Source: Furfurilactobacillus milii | Lineage (GTDB): Bacteria > Bacillota > Bacilli > Lactobacillales > Lactobacillaceae | Assembly (NCBI RefSeq): GCF_021654115.1 | Contig: NZ_JAIWJF010000008.1 | Span: 62,001 to 126,000, forward strand | Direction: 5' to 3' | Length of the DNA: 64,000 nt | Part shown: one piece after another, positions 8,250-17,449 of the stretch | How the letters are laid out: each line of letters opens with the position of its first letter | How positions within the stretch are numbered: position 1 is the stretch's first letter | Notes under the pieces: model-generated | Told to the model about the DNA's origin: nothing | The model's database searches: none | What the model saw: only the letters and a program-made list of their open reading frames with translations | Position numbers and translations under genes: made by a program

Positions 8250-9488
8250 ATGAAGTTCATTCATACGGCTGACCTACATTTAGACAGTCCATTTTTGGGT
8301 CTTAAAGATTTGCCGGATGTTTTGTGGCAAAGAATTTATGAATCGCCTCTAATGGCCTTTAAACGGTTGGTTAGCGACGCCATTGACACACAGGTCGATT
8401 TTGTTTTAATTACCGGTGACATTTATGATCGTCAGGAACGTGCGATTAACGCTCAGGCAGCCTTTTTAACCGAGATGGAGCGATTGAATCAGGCACAGAT
8501 CCCAGTGTATTTAAGTTATGGCAATCATGATTATCTGGATGCGGCAACGGATGGTCTACAACTGCCGGCCAACGTTCATTCGTTTGGTGAAGAAATTTCT
8601 AGTTTTAAACTGACGACGCGGGATCAAACAAAAGTTGAAATAGTCGGTTTTTCGTATCCGACTCGAGTTGTTACCACAGATATGGCGGCCACATTTCCTG
8701 ATCGCGATCCGCAAGCGGACGTTCAAATTGGCATGTTGCATGGCTCAATTGCTGGCAAACCAGGACCACATGACACCGATGCACCGTTTACTGTTGATGA
8801 GCTTATGAGCAAGCATTACGATTACTGGGCGCTTGGCCACATTCACAAACGGCAGGTCTTGCATGAGGAACGACCGTGGATTATTTATCCAGGCAATATT
8901 CAAGGACGCCACATAAACGAAACTGGTGAAAAGGGGTACGTGCTGGTGCAACAGGAACAAAGTCGTTTGGTGCCAACTTTTCATGCGGTTGCCCCCGTCG
9001 TGTGGAACAGGCAAACGGTGGACTGTGCCAGCATCACCGCCACAAGTGATCTGCAACAAACAATTGCCAAACAGTTAAGTCAGTTAGCTGACCGAGTGAA
9101 GACACATTCCACTAAACAGTCTTTAGAAATGTTGAATCTTAAACTAATCCATACAGATCAATTGGCCGCTGAAACTAAGCAACGGTTGACTAATGGGAGT
9201 CTGTTAAGTTTACTTCAATCCCAAGAAATGGCCCGATTAGCTGAAGCTAACCAACTGGTTGTGGATCTGCAACTGGCAGATGAAGACAGTGAATCGACAC
9301 ACTTTACACAATTGGATCAACATTATTGGAATCAAGCTGCGGATTCGGTTTTTGCGGCAGAAAACATTGCTAAAACTGCTGATCAACTTTTTGCTGAGCC
9401 GACAATTGCAAGCGCGTTGGCTCATAGTGGCGAAAATCTGAAACAGGCTGTCATTCGACAAGTCAACGCGGCTGGAAGGAATGAGTAA
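8250..9488 (+). CDS. yhaO: Metallophosphoesterase, SbcD-like exonuclease YhaO
   Basis: A 412-residue Mre11/SbcD-type nuclease. The five metallophosphoesterase motifs are visible: HTADLHLDSP (DxH), ITGDIYD, SYGNHDY, GMLHGS and ALGHIHKR. The C-terminal 150 residues are family-specific and probably contact YhaN. AAAGGAG precedes the ATG. It is separated by three bases from yhaN, matching the Bacillus yhaO-yhaN pair. By analogy with SbcCD or Rad50-Mre11 it should process DNA ends or hairpins, though this has not been shown for YhaNO. Confidence 0.9.
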   Translation: MKFIHTADLHLDSPFLGLKDLPDVLWQRIYESPLMAFKRLVSDAIDTQVDFVLITGDIYDRQERAINAQAAFLTEMERLNQAQIPVYLSYGNHDYLDAATDGLQLPANVHSFGEEISSFKLTTRDQTKVEIVGFSYPTRVVTTDMAATFPDRDPQADVQIGMLHGSIAGKPGPHDTDAPFTVDELMSKHYDYWALGHIHKRQVLHEERPWIIYPGNIQGRHINETGEKGYVLVQQEQSRLVPTFHAVAPVVWNRQTVDCASITATSDLQQTIAKQLSQLADRVKTHSTKQSLEMLNLKLIHTDQLAAETKQRLTNGSLLSLLQSQEMARLAEANQLVVDLQLADEDSESTHFTQLDQHYWNQAADSVFAAENIAKTADQLFAEPTIASALAHSGENLKQAVIRQVNAAGRNE

Positions 9489-9491
9489 TCG

Positions 9492-12002
9492 ATGAATATT
9501 ACAGAAATCAATATCGACGGTTTCGGTAAATGGCAAAACAAAACTTTTCCGGTCAATCCTCAGCTACAAGTTTTTTATGGCGAAAACGAAGCAGGAAAGA
9601 CAACGATTCAAAAATTCGTTAGCAGTGTGTTATTCGGCTTTGCGACGGCCAAACATCCGGCTGAACAGTACTTACCGAAAACGGGTGCCGGCTATGGTGG
9701 GAGCTTAACGTTTACGGTGGATGATGCCCAGCAAACACAATATCGTCTGCGTCGTACTTCGGGTAAGAATGGTGGCGACATTCAGCTGACAAATTTGACC
9801 ACTAATCAAGTGATGCCGCCCGAGCTATTGGACCAATTGCTAGGACCGGTTGATCGAACATTGAACGATGCTACGTTTAATTTTGATCTGAGTGGTTTAC
9901 AACTCTTGACCACTGTGACGCAACCCGAGTTGATGGCAAATGTTCAACGTGTTGGGGCAGTCGGAAGTACATCGTGGATTGAGCTGGCTGAGCAATTTGA
10001 TAAAGATGCGGACGATTTATACCGTCCTAGAGGTCAAAAGCCCGCCTTAAATCAGCAGCTAACAACTTATCATGATTTGCAGGCGCAACTTAAAGCGGCA
10101 GAAGCGAGCTATCCCGATTTCGTCAAACGTCAACACGACATTCTATCTGGTAAACAGAGGGTTGCTCAACTCGGTGACCACATTAAAGAATTAACGAGTA
10201 AACGGGACGAGTTAGCAAGAATTAAGCAGTTGTGGCCGGTCTTTGAAAAGTACCGGGACATGTCAGATGGTCTGCCGGATGTGAATGAAAAACTGATTAC
10301 GGCAGAAGATTATGCCGACTTTTTAAAACTGCAGACACAGCGTGAACAGCTGATGCAAACGTCAGTCCGTCAGGTGGCTCAACTAAAGGATCAGACGGCA
10401 GAAACGCCTCACGACGTTCAATTCTATATTGATCATCAAAGTGCCTTTAAGTCGCAGGCTGCGTCGTTTGATCAGATTGAAACGGCAATTCATGAGCGTC
10501 AGTATAGTCGACAGCAAGTTTCTGAGCAAAGTGATGAACGGGATCAAATCGTAGCAAAGCATCGATTTAATGCGCCGTGGCCGACACCACTAAATGATTC
10601 GGAATATGAGCAAGTTAGTCGACTTACTCAAGCTGGACAGCAACGGGCCACAAATGGTTCAAAGACACGTGAACAGTGGTTAATGATGGGCGTCGGTCTT
10701 GTCCTTTTGTTGCTTGGACTGATAATGAGTAGCGGTGTGAAATGGTTGTTTGTACTATTGGGTATCGCTGGCATAGCTGGTGGCTGGTTCAACGTTTTGG
10801 ACTGGTTTCGGGGTCAACAGGCTCATGGAACGGCGGCAACAAAAGAAAGTAGCCTATCCGAGCTAACCCAGCAACATCATATGGCTGGCCTTCCGGTGGA
10901 CACATGGTTAGCCTTACAATTGGACATTCAACGATTAAATCAGTTAACGGATCAAATTGATTTATTAAAAAGTAAAATTCAACAGTTGAACGCTGATATC
11001 AACCACTTCTTTGAAGGGTATCAGTTTGCTGAGACACAATTGCCGCTAACAAATTTGTCAGCAGCAGATGCGTTATTAAAGGCACGACAGTATACATCGG
11101 CAAAGGAACTAGCCGTTGCAACTGTGCAGGGACAATCACAGCAGCGCTTGCAACTTATCCGTGAAAATAGTGACTTACAGTCCAGATTAAGTGAGGTAAC
11201 GACATCATTACAACAAGTGATGCAACGTTATCATGTACAAACGCCAAATGATTTTGAAAATTTATATCAAAAGCAACTTCAGTTAGCTGATCAAACAGCG
11301 GAACGTCGGGCACTTGGCAATCAATTGACACCGGAGTGGCTAGCCAAACTAACTTCATATCAGGATCTATCAGCCGTTGACCAACGCCACATGGAAGTAA
11401 CAGCAGATTTACAAAGCGATATTGAGCAACGTGATCAGGTACAAGAAGACATTGCAAATCAACAGGCGCTGTTTGCTCGTCAAAGTGAGGATGACACCAT
11501 GCCAGTACTGCGGCAACGTTTGGCAAACATGGAAACTAAACTGGTCGAAACTGCGCAACGATGGTTGGTTGACCGACTAAGTGCACAGTGGATCGACGGG
11601 GCACTTAATGCTGCGTCTGCTGACCGTTTGCCAGCAATTGTAAAGCGCGCGCAAACATATTTTGCGACGTTAACACTGTCGCACTATACTAAGATTGAGT
11701 TTATTAACGAGGCGTTAACAGTAACAACGTCTCAAGGAACCGTTTTCGACGTTACTGAATTATCTCGTGGTACGGCCGAGCAACTCTATATCGCGCTTCG
11801 ACTTGGATTTGCCAGTGTCATGGCAGACAGGACGGCAATGCCATTGATTATTGATGATGCGTTCGTTGACTTTGATTGTCATCGTAAACAGGCAATGTTT
11901 AACTTGATGAAAGAGCTCGCTCAACAGGTTCAGGTGATTTACTTTACTGCGGATGCAGGGGCACTAACTACGTTTGATGACAATCAGATTACTGAGCTTT
12001 AG
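9492..12002 (+). CDS. yhaN: SMC/Rad50-like ATPase YhaN with membrane segment
   Basis: An 836-residue ABC-type ATPase with split head. Walker A YGENEAGKTT (about residues 30-39) is at the N-terminus. The signature SRGTAEQLYIALRL (about 758) and Walker B PLIIDDAFVDFD (about 784) are at the C-terminus. Two long coiled-coil arms flank a hydrophobic hairpin at about 394-440, so the coiled coil is tethered to the membrane rather than ending in a Rad50 zinc hook. No CxxC hook motif is seen. It is shorter than Bacillus YhaN (about 960). It is the partner of YhaO. Confidence 0.9.
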   Translation: MNITEINIDGFGKWQNKTFPVNPQLQVFYGENEAGKTTIQKFVSSVLFGFATAKHPAEQYLPKTGAGYGGSLTFTVDDAQQTQYRLRRTSGKNGGDIQLTNLTTNQVMPPELLDQLLGPVDRTLNDATFNFDLSGLQLLTTVTQPELMANVQRVGAVGSTSWIELAEQFDKDADDLYRPRGQKPALNQQLTTYHDLQAQLKAAEASYPDFVKRQHDILSGKQRVAQLGDHIKELTSKRDELARIKQLWPVFEKYRDMSDGLPDVNEKLITAEDYADFLKLQTQREQLMQTSVRQVAQLKDQTAETPHDVQFYIDHQSAFKSQAASFDQIETAIHERQYSRQQVSEQSDERDQIVAKHRFNAPWPTPLNDSEYEQVSRLTQAGQQRATNGSKTREQWLMMGVGLVLLLLGLIMSSGVKWLFVLLGIAGIAGGWFNVLDWFRGQQAHGTAATKESSLSELTQQHHMAGLPVDTWLALQLDIQRLNQLTDQIDLLKSKIQQLNADINHFFEGYQFAETQLPLTNLSAADALLKARQYTSAKELAVATVQGQSQQRLQLIRENSDLQSRLSEVTTSLQQVMQRYHVQTPNDFENLYQKQLQLADQTAERRALGNQLTPEWLAKLTSYQDLSAVDQRHMEVTADLQSDIEQRDQVQEDIANQQALFARQSEDDTMPVLRQRLANMETKLVETAQRWLVDRLSAQWIDGALNAASADRLPAIVKRAQTYFATLTLSHYTKIEFINEALTVTTSQGTVFDVTELSRGTAEQLYIALRLGFASVMADRTAMPLIIDDAFVDFDCHRKQAMFNLMKELAQQVQVIYFTADAGALTTFDDNQITEL

Positions 12003-12061
12003 CGAATGCATGACTGATAGTGTGTCTCGGAGTGACAAAATAAACGTAAGGAGTCGTGAAT

Positions 12062-13036
12062 ATGGCGGAAAAACAATTGCTGTCATTTCAGGTAGATGAA
12101 CAATTTGATTTGTTCTTGTTACTGAAAGGGGCAGATGTAAGAACGGCTAAAAACGGAAAACAATTTATTCGGATGACGTTTGAGGACCCTTCTGGCGAAT
12201 TGTCCGGTAATTTTTGGGATGCAACAGATCAAGATATTGCTACGTTTGAACCGGGAAAAGTGGTCTTGGTTAGAGGCAAGAAGGAACTTTATCAGGGAAA
12301 TCCGCAACTCAAAATTATGAATCTGCGGTTAGCTAATACCAGTGAACCCAACGATCCGTCCCAGTACGTCGCCCACGGGACGATGACGCGGGCTGAAATG
12401 GAAGAATCCGTTTCAAATATTATTTTTGAAATCACTGAGCCTACGTGGAATCGGGTAGTTCGAACATTACTTCAGCGCCATGCAGATGATTTCTATAATT
12501 TTCCGGCTGCTAAGAAAAACCATCATGCATTTGCAGGTGGGTTAGCTTATCACACGATCTCAATTGTGAGACTAGCCAAGACTGTTGCTGATTTGCATCC
12601 AAATATTGATCGCTCGCTGCTGTACTCCGGAGCACTTCTACATGATTTGGGCAAAACCATTGAATTGTCGGGCCCCATTTCAACAACCTATACATTGGCC
12701 GGTAATTTGATTGGCCACATTGTCCTGATTGATGAAGAAATTGTGAATGTCTGTCAGGAACTGCATTTTGATCCCGAAAGTGAAGAAATGCTGTTATTAC
12801 GGCACATGATTCTGGCACATCACGGTTTATTGGAATACGGTTCGCCAGTGCGACCACATTTGTTAGAAGCGGAAGTTCTTCATGATTTGGATGAACTAGA
12901 TGCTTCGATTCAAATGATGAGTACGGCAGTTGAACATACTGAACCTGGTGATTTCTCTGAGCGAATTTTTGGGTTAGATGGCCGTAATTTTTACAGACCC
13001 ACAGCACTCAAAACTAGTCAATCGGAGGATAATTAG
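12062..13036 (+). CDS. yhaM: 3'-5' exoribonuclease YhaM
   Basis: A 324-residue protein with an N-terminal OB-fold (residues 5-110) and a metal-dependent HD phosphohydrolase domain. HHAFAGGLAYHT and LLHDLGKT (about 190-197) carry HD metal ligands, and HMILAHHG gives further histidines. YhaM degrades RNA and single-stranded DNA 3' to 5' in Gram-positives. AAGGAG (12048-12053) is eight bases before ATG 12062 but only two before GTG 12056, so the ATG is chosen. Confidence 0.93.
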   Translation: MAEKQLLSFQVDEQFDLFLLLKGADVRTAKNGKQFIRMTFEDPSGELSGNFWDATDQDIATFEPGKVVLVRGKKELYQGNPQLKIMNLRLANTSEPNDPSQYVAHGTMTRAEMEESVSNIIFEITEPTWNRVVRTLLQRHADDFYNFPAAKKNHHAFAGGLAYHTISIVRLAKTVADLHPNIDRSLLYSGALLHDLGKTIELSGPISTTYTLAGNLIGHIVLIDEEIVNVCQELHFDPESEEMLLLRHMILAHHGLLEYGSPVRPHLLEAEVLHDLDELDASIQMMSTAVEHTEPGDFSERIFGLDGRNFYRPTALKTSQSEDN

Positions 13037-13102
13037 TGCTTCATTATTGAATATTAAAACGCGTTCATCATGAGCCATGCTTCACTCGATGGCAAACTTC
13101 AA

Positions 13103-13150
13103 TGCACGATAAAAGGCAACCCCATAAATGAGGTTGCCTTTTATCGTGCA
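13103..13150. terminator. Bidirectional terminator between yhaM and prsA
   Basis: A perfect 19-bp stem, TGCACGATAAAAGGCAACC against its complement, around a 10-base loop. It sits between convergent genes; the A/T runs inside the stem serve both directions. Confidence 0.85.
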
Positions 13151-13175
13151 TGAACTAATTCAATGATTGAATTGC

Positions 13176-14087
13176 TTAGTTTGCTGAAGATGATGAGGTG
13201 GAAGTGTACTGTGAAAGCACATCCTTCAAGTCATTATCCTTAATGTTAACGTTACCCTTCTTCAATTCCTTAGCAATAACGGATTGAAGGACAGTACCAC
13301 CATTGTTGGTATCCATGTCTTGGCTCCAAATTTGTTCCTTTAGAGCTTGTTTGTGTTGTGTCCAAGTACCCTTGGCAGGCTTGTTCAACATTTTGATAAC
13401 GTAGTAACTCTTTGCCCCAGTTTGTGAGTTCGTGTCTGTGACAGGAGTCTTCGTGTACTCACCATTGTTCAGTTTGAAGGCAGCCGTTTTAATACTGTCA
13501 TCAACTGAAGTGGAGGCGTTGTCAAACGTTCCGACTTTGCCACCTTTATTCTTCGTACTGGTGTCTTCAGAATATTTCTTAGCAACCTTAGCAAATGAGG
13601 TACCAGAATTCAATTCATCAATAGCCTTGGTAGCAGTGTCTTTCTTGCTAGTTACGATAACAGCCGTCGACACCTTAGGTTCCCAACTCTTGAATTGTTT
13701 CTTCAAGTCAGAGTCGGTAATCTTAACGTCGTTCTTTACGGCTTCTTTTAGCAACAGGTTCATGCGAAGGGTGTCTTTTAAGCTGGAGGCTGTCATCCCT
13801 TGTTGGGTCAACATGCTGTTGAAGCTTGAACCGTACTGTTTCTTAACCGTGTCATATTGCTTGTTAACTTTACTGCTTGAAACCTTGCTACCGTAATTCT
13901 TTTCAAGCACTTTTTTGATGATCATTTGTTGCAGGACTTGCTTGCCCTGACTAGTGGTCTTCATACTTGAGTAGTATTGGTCCTGGGTGATTTTACCACC
14001 ATTGGTCGTTGCCACAGTTTTGTTTCCACACGCAGCAAGTGAAAAGGCCATCACTAAACCGGCTGGAACAAGAAGCCATTTTTTCAT
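13176..14087 (-). CDS. prsA: Foldase PrsA, parvulin-type lipoprotein
   Basis: A 303-residue extracellular peptidyl-prolyl isomerase/foldase. The signal peptide ends in the lipobox LAAC with Cys20 for lipid attachment. An N-terminal chaperone region precedes the parvulin domain at about 135-235 (SKKDTATKAIDELN, FAKVAKKYSED). A Ser/Thr-rich tail ends the protein. PrsA helps secreted proteins and PBPs fold after Sec export. In Bacillus too it lies near hit, ecs and yhaM. Confidence 0.95.
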   Translation of the reverse strand: MKKWLLVPAGLVMAFSLAACGNKTVATTNGGKITQDQYYSSMKTTSQGKQVLQQMIIKKVLEKNYGSKVSSSKVNKQYDTVKKQYGSSFNSMLTQQGMTASSLKDTLRMNLLLKEAVKNDVKITDSDLKKQFKSWEPKVSTAVIVTSKKDTATKAIDELNSGTSFAKVAKKYSEDTSTKNKGGKVGTFDNASTSVDDSIKTAAFKLNNGEYTKTPVTDTNSQTGAKSYYVIKMLNKPAKGTWTQHKQALKEQIWSQDMDTNNGGTVLQSVIAKELKKGNVNIKDNDLKDVLSQYTSTSSSSAN

Positions 14088-14193
14088 AAAAAATATTCAC
14101 ATCCATTTCGATTTTTGTTTGCCATGTCAACATGGCGAAACGTACAAAAGCTATATTAACATAGATTAATGCCGATGTAGAAACAAGCTGCCG

Positions 14194-14233
14194 CCTTAAC
14201 GGAAACTTTTACTTGCGTTAAGGTGCCGTTAAG
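14194..14233. promoter_or_regulatory. Cluster of CTTAACGG half-sites upstream of prsA
   Basis: CCTTAACG (14194-14201) and CGTTAAGG (14216-14223) form an 8-bp inverted repeat. A third half-site, CCGTTAAG, lies at 14226-14233. The cluster lies in the 205-bp gap upstream of prsA. It could be an operator; the regulator is unknown. Confidence 0.35.
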
Positions 14234-14240
14234 CTACTGA

Positions 14241-14284
14241 ATAAAAAATGCACTAAGGCCAAAGTAGCAGGCATCAGTGCATGT
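14241..14284 (-). terminator. Terminator after hit operon (minus strand)
   Basis: On the minus strand ATGCACT pairs imperfectly with TTAGTGCAT, followed by TTTTTTATT. It separates the hit pair from prsA. Confidence 0.7.
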
Positions 14285-14292
14285 AAACAACA

Positions 14293-14553
14293 TTATTTTT
14301 TATCCTTGTGACGATTAATGGCGGCTAAGTCATCATTCAACTTGTCCAAGTTTTCTTGAATGACTTTTTCGTGAGCTGCTGTTTTGAACTGAAATTGTTC
14401 AACAGATTTCTGAATATCATTAACCGTTTCTTGTGCTTTAGCTGCTGTTTCAGACAATTGCGAAACACTATTTTGCAAGCGATGCAGTGCGGTGGTGAAG
14501 CCTTGAACTGAAGCAACGAGTTCTCGAATAGGCGCAGTTAGTTTAGCAAACAT
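14293..14553 (-). CDS. Small coiled-coil protein, unknown function
   Basis: An 86-residue hydrophilic, mostly helical protein without signal peptide or recognised domain. Heptad-like runs of Leu, Ile and Val between residues 20 and 80 suggest a coiled coil. It starts three bases after the hit stop, so the two are co-transcribed. In Bacillus the same interval between hit and prsA holds small uncharacterised genes (yhaH, yhaI), so position rather than sequence suggests equivalence. Confidence 0.75.
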   Translation of the reverse strand: MFAKLTAPIRELVASVQGFTTALHRLQNSVSQLSETAAKAQETVNDIQKSVEQFQFKTAAHEKVIQENLDKLNDDLAAINRHKDKK

Positions 14554-14556
14554 GGA

Positions 14557-14991
14557 TTACGCCTCCATATGTGCCATGATGTCTTGCTGAATTTTGCGGT
14601 AGGCCGCATCATCATAGTTATCACTGTTATCTTTAAAAATCATTTTGAAATCATCGTCATCGCTATAGCGAGGAACAATGTGAAAGTGTGAGTGGAACAC
14701 AGACTGATAAGCGACCTTGCCGTTGTTGTTGACAATGTTCATGGCAACAATATTAGGGTTTGATGCACGGACGGCACGGGCAATTTTGGGAATCCTGGCA
14801 AACACACGTTGTGCCAAATCTTCGTCATAAGCAAAAATATCTGGTACATGTGTCTTAGGAATGACCAAAGTGTGGCCTGGCGTGCCTTGTGAGATATCTA
14901 AAAACGCTTTAACTTCGTCATCTTCATATACCGTGTAGCTTGGAATTTCGCCTTTAATAATCTTACAAAAAATGCAGTTATCGTCTAGCAT
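14557..14991 (-). CDS. hit: HIT family nucleotide hydrolase
   Basis: A 144-residue Hint/HIT-branch protein that hydrolyses nucleoside phosphoramidates or dinucleotides. The histidine triad HSHFHIV is at residues 100-106. The N-terminal CIFCKIIKGEIPSY carries the CxxC pair typical of bacterial HIT proteins. GAGGAGG precedes the ATG. It is divergent from ecsA, as in Bacillus. Confidence 0.95.
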   Translation of the reverse strand: MLDDNCIFCKIIKGEIPSYTVYEDDEVKAFLDISQGTPGHTLVIPKTHVPDIFAYDEDLAQRVFARIPKIARAVRASNPNIVAMNIVNNNGKVAYQSVFHSHFHIVPRYSDDDDFKMIFKDNSDNYDDAAYRKIQQDIMAHMEA

Positions 14992-15183
14992 TACAGTTCC
15001 TCCTCATTTACGTAAAGGTGCAAATGTTTCGTTTGATTTAGCAATCCGTGATTTGACTCATATGCACCTATACATCTTTTCACTTATCTTGATTATACAC
15101 ATCTGTCTTGACTGCGGAAAGGATTGTGAGACGTAAGTGTGTTAATCACTTGCACCGCGCAATCCGTCTTTGAGGAGGATATA

Positions 15184-15192
15184 TGCTATAAT
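15184..15192 (+). promoter_or_regulatory. Extended -10 promoter for ecsAB
   Basis: TGCTATAAT, an extended -10 (TATAAT at 15187-15192) with no good -35. It implies a leader of about 155 bases before ecsA. Confidence 0.5.
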
Positions 15193-15354
15193 CAGGGACA
15201 GCATTTTTAAACATAAGCGCCAATACCAATGAAAATAGTGTTGTAACAGTTTAACGTTTATTCGCGCCGAGACTTGGTCTAAACATGGCACGATGATCGG
15301 AACAGAATAACAGAGTAATATGAATGTAGATAAAATAATTGAAAGGATATAACT

Positions 15355-16092
15355 ATGGGAATTGAAGTTGAACATTTAGTGGGCGGTTATTCGCAGGTTC
15401 CAGTACTAAAAGATGTCAGTTTTTCCGTTGCAGACGGCGAAGTGGTCGGCCTCATTGGCTTAAACGGAGCCGGCAAGTCGACGACAATTAATCATATTAT
15501 TGGTTTGTTAACGCCAATTCGAGGACATATCCAATTAGGCGGGGTGGATCTCAAAACAGATCCGTCCGCGTACAAACAGCAAATTGCGTATATTCCAGAA
15601 TTACCAGTGTTATACGATGAGCTAACCCTTCAAGAAACACTCACGTTGACCATGATGGCTTATGGTTTAGATGTTGAGAAAACATGGATTCGGGCACATG
15701 AATTATTAAAAACATTCCGTTTAGATAATAAGTTGAACTGGTTTCCTGCCAATTTTTCTAAGGGAATGAGACAAAAGGTTATGATTGTGAATGCATTTAT
15801 GACCAATGCGAAAGTTTTTATTATTGATGAACCGTTTTTAGGCTTAGATCCGGTTGCTGTGCATGACTTGCTTCAATTGATTGAGGAAGCACGTGGCCGT
15901 GGGGCGGCCGTCCTCATGTCGACACACGTGCTTGCAAACGCTGAAAAATATTGTGACCGATTCATCTTGCTAAACCAGGGTGAAGTGAAGGTTTCTGGGA
16001 CGTTAGATCAGTTACGGGCCGCTTTCCCAGACGTAGGTGGTTCTCTGGATGATATTTATTTGGCACTAGCAAATGGTGAACGTAATGACTGA
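15355..16092 (+). CDS. ecsA: ABC transporter ATP-binding protein EcsA
   Basis: A 245-residue ABC ATPase. Walker A GLNGAGKST (about residues 36-44), signature SKGMRQK, Walker B VFIIDEPFLGLD and the switch histidine in STHVLAN are intact. EcsA powers the EcsB membrane partner; in Bacillus the pair affects secretion, competence and intramembrane proteolysis by RasP. The substrate is unknown. The stop overlaps the ecsB start by eight bases. No ecsC follows. Confidence 0.93.
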   Translation: MGIEVEHLVGGYSQVPVLKDVSFSVADGEVVGLIGLNGAGKSTTINHIIGLLTPIRGHIQLGGVDLKTDPSAYKQQIAYIPELPVLYDELTLQETLTLTMMAYGLDVEKTWIRAHELLKTFRLDNKLNWFPANFSKGMRQKVMIVNAFMTNAKVFIIDEPFLGLDPVAVHDLLQLIEEARGRGAAVLMSTHVLANAEKYCDRFILLNQGEVKVSGTLDQLRAAFPDVGGSLDDIYLALANGERND

Positions 16093-17305
16093 TTTGCAGA
16101 AACTGTTTTCCCAACGTTTATCACGCCATGCCGGTCAGCTATTGAAATATTTACGGCTGGTCTTTACTGATCACTTTGTCATTGCGTTGTTTTTCTTCTT
16201 TGGGGCATTGGGATTTGCCTACCAGAATGAATTAAAAACGTTAACACTAGGTGTCTGGTGGGGACCATGGTTAACCATGCTGATCTTAGTTATTACACTA
16301 CAAATGGGAAGATTAGCAACATTGTTGGAACCTGCTGACGCCGTCTTTTTGCTATCTGCAGAAACAACTCTTCATCAGTATTTAAAGCATGCCCGCAATT
16401 ATAGCTTGTTAATGGCAAGTTTCATTCAAATTGCGGTTGGCGTGGTTTTATTACCATTTTTAGCTCGTGGTGACCAGATGACGTTGCTTGAAGCCGCCAT
16501 CCTTATTATGACTCAGTTAATTACTAAGGCAGCATGGATGAATTGGCAGCTACAACAAGGCGTCCAACAGGAAAAACATTCGATTGCACAAGTTCGATTG
16601 GTAAACTGGTTGGGCGCAATTGTTATTTTTGGCCTCAGTTTGTTTGTGTCTGTCTGGGTTGGTTTGATCGCAGCTTTGCTAGCTTTGAGCGCTTCGATTG
16701 CTGATTTAGGAAAGCGTTGGCAACTTGGTCAGTTGGCTTGGCAGTCGCTAATTACAAATGAAAATGGACGCATGATGGTTTTGTATCGTTTCTTTAACCT
16801 ATTTACAGATGTTCCACAGGTTAAGGCAACGGTTAGAAGACGACGCTATTTAGACCCATTGTGGAAGCTCGTTATCGGTCATTCGACCAATCCGTATTTG
16901 TTCCTATTTACGCGAGGGCTTGGCCGTGATAGCGATACGTTTGGACTCATCACACGATTGACAGTTATGGGAATGATCATCTTAATCTTTTTGACTAATC
17001 AATGGGCCAGCCTTGTTGTGATGCTGCTGGCGATCTATTTGATTGGTTTTCAATTGTTGCCTTTCTATCGCGAGTATGAGGGAAAGGTATTTACTCATCT
17101 GTTTCCAGTTACTAAAGGACAACAGTTGTCAGCTTTCAAAACAGTTTTAACTGACGTTTTGACAATTTGCGCCGTTTTATTTGTCATCGTTGATGTTGCG
17201 GTCAACTGGTCATGGCTGCGGCTTCTGATTGATGTCGTTGCGATGGCGGCTGAATTGATTATCTTTATTGGCTGGTATAGCGGTTGGCGGTTGAGAAAAA
17301 GCTAG
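16085..17305 (+). CDS. ecsB: ABC transporter permease EcsB
   Basis: A 406-residue integral membrane protein with multiple hydrophobic segments grouped at about 30-150, 170-215 and 290-400. The large loop at 215-285 is positively charged. ATG 16085 (ATGACTGA overlap with ecsA, GGTG upstream) is preferred over ATG 16073, which has no ribosome binding site. It pairs with EcsA. Confidence 0.9.
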   Translation: MTDLQKLFSQRLSRHAGQLLKYLRLVFTDHFVIALFFFFGALGFAYQNELKTLTLGVWWGPWLTMLILVITLQMGRLATLLEPADAVFLLSAETTLHQYLKHARNYSLLMASFIQIAVGVVLLPFLARGDQMTLLEAAILIMTQLITKAAWMNWQLQQGVQQEKHSIAQVRLVNWLGAIVIFGLSLFVSVWVGLIAALLALSASIADLGKRWQLGQLAWQSLITNENGRMMVLYRFFNLFTDVPQVKATVRRRRYLDPLWKLVIGHSTNPYLFLFTRGLGRDSDTFGLITRLTVMGMIILIFLTNQWASLVVMLLAIYLIGFQLLPFYREYEGKVFTHLFPVTKGQQLSAFKTVLTDVLTICAVLFVIVDVAVNWSWLRLLIDVVAMAAELIIFIGWYSGWRLRKS

Positions 17306-17449
17306 GCTTAAGCTACTGATAAAGTAAAAAAACTAGATTCAAAGCGCCATTCACAATGCAAAATGCAGGACAGTTTGGTGTGCTCAACAAGCAACTCATT
17401 ATCCGAAAATCACATAATTATTAAACACAGTACAAGGAGAACCTTTTAT

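Noticed and set aside
11155-11526. 123-codon minus-strand frame inside yhaN
   Set aside because: Antisense shadow of a well-supported coding frame.
13432-13896. 154-codon plus-strand frame opposite prsA
   Set aside because: Antisense to the parvulin coding region; no ribosome binding site.
15142-15375. 77-codon hydrophobic frame on the minus strand before ecsA
   Set aside because: It covers the ecsA promoter and leader, has no ribosome binding site, and resembles no known protein.
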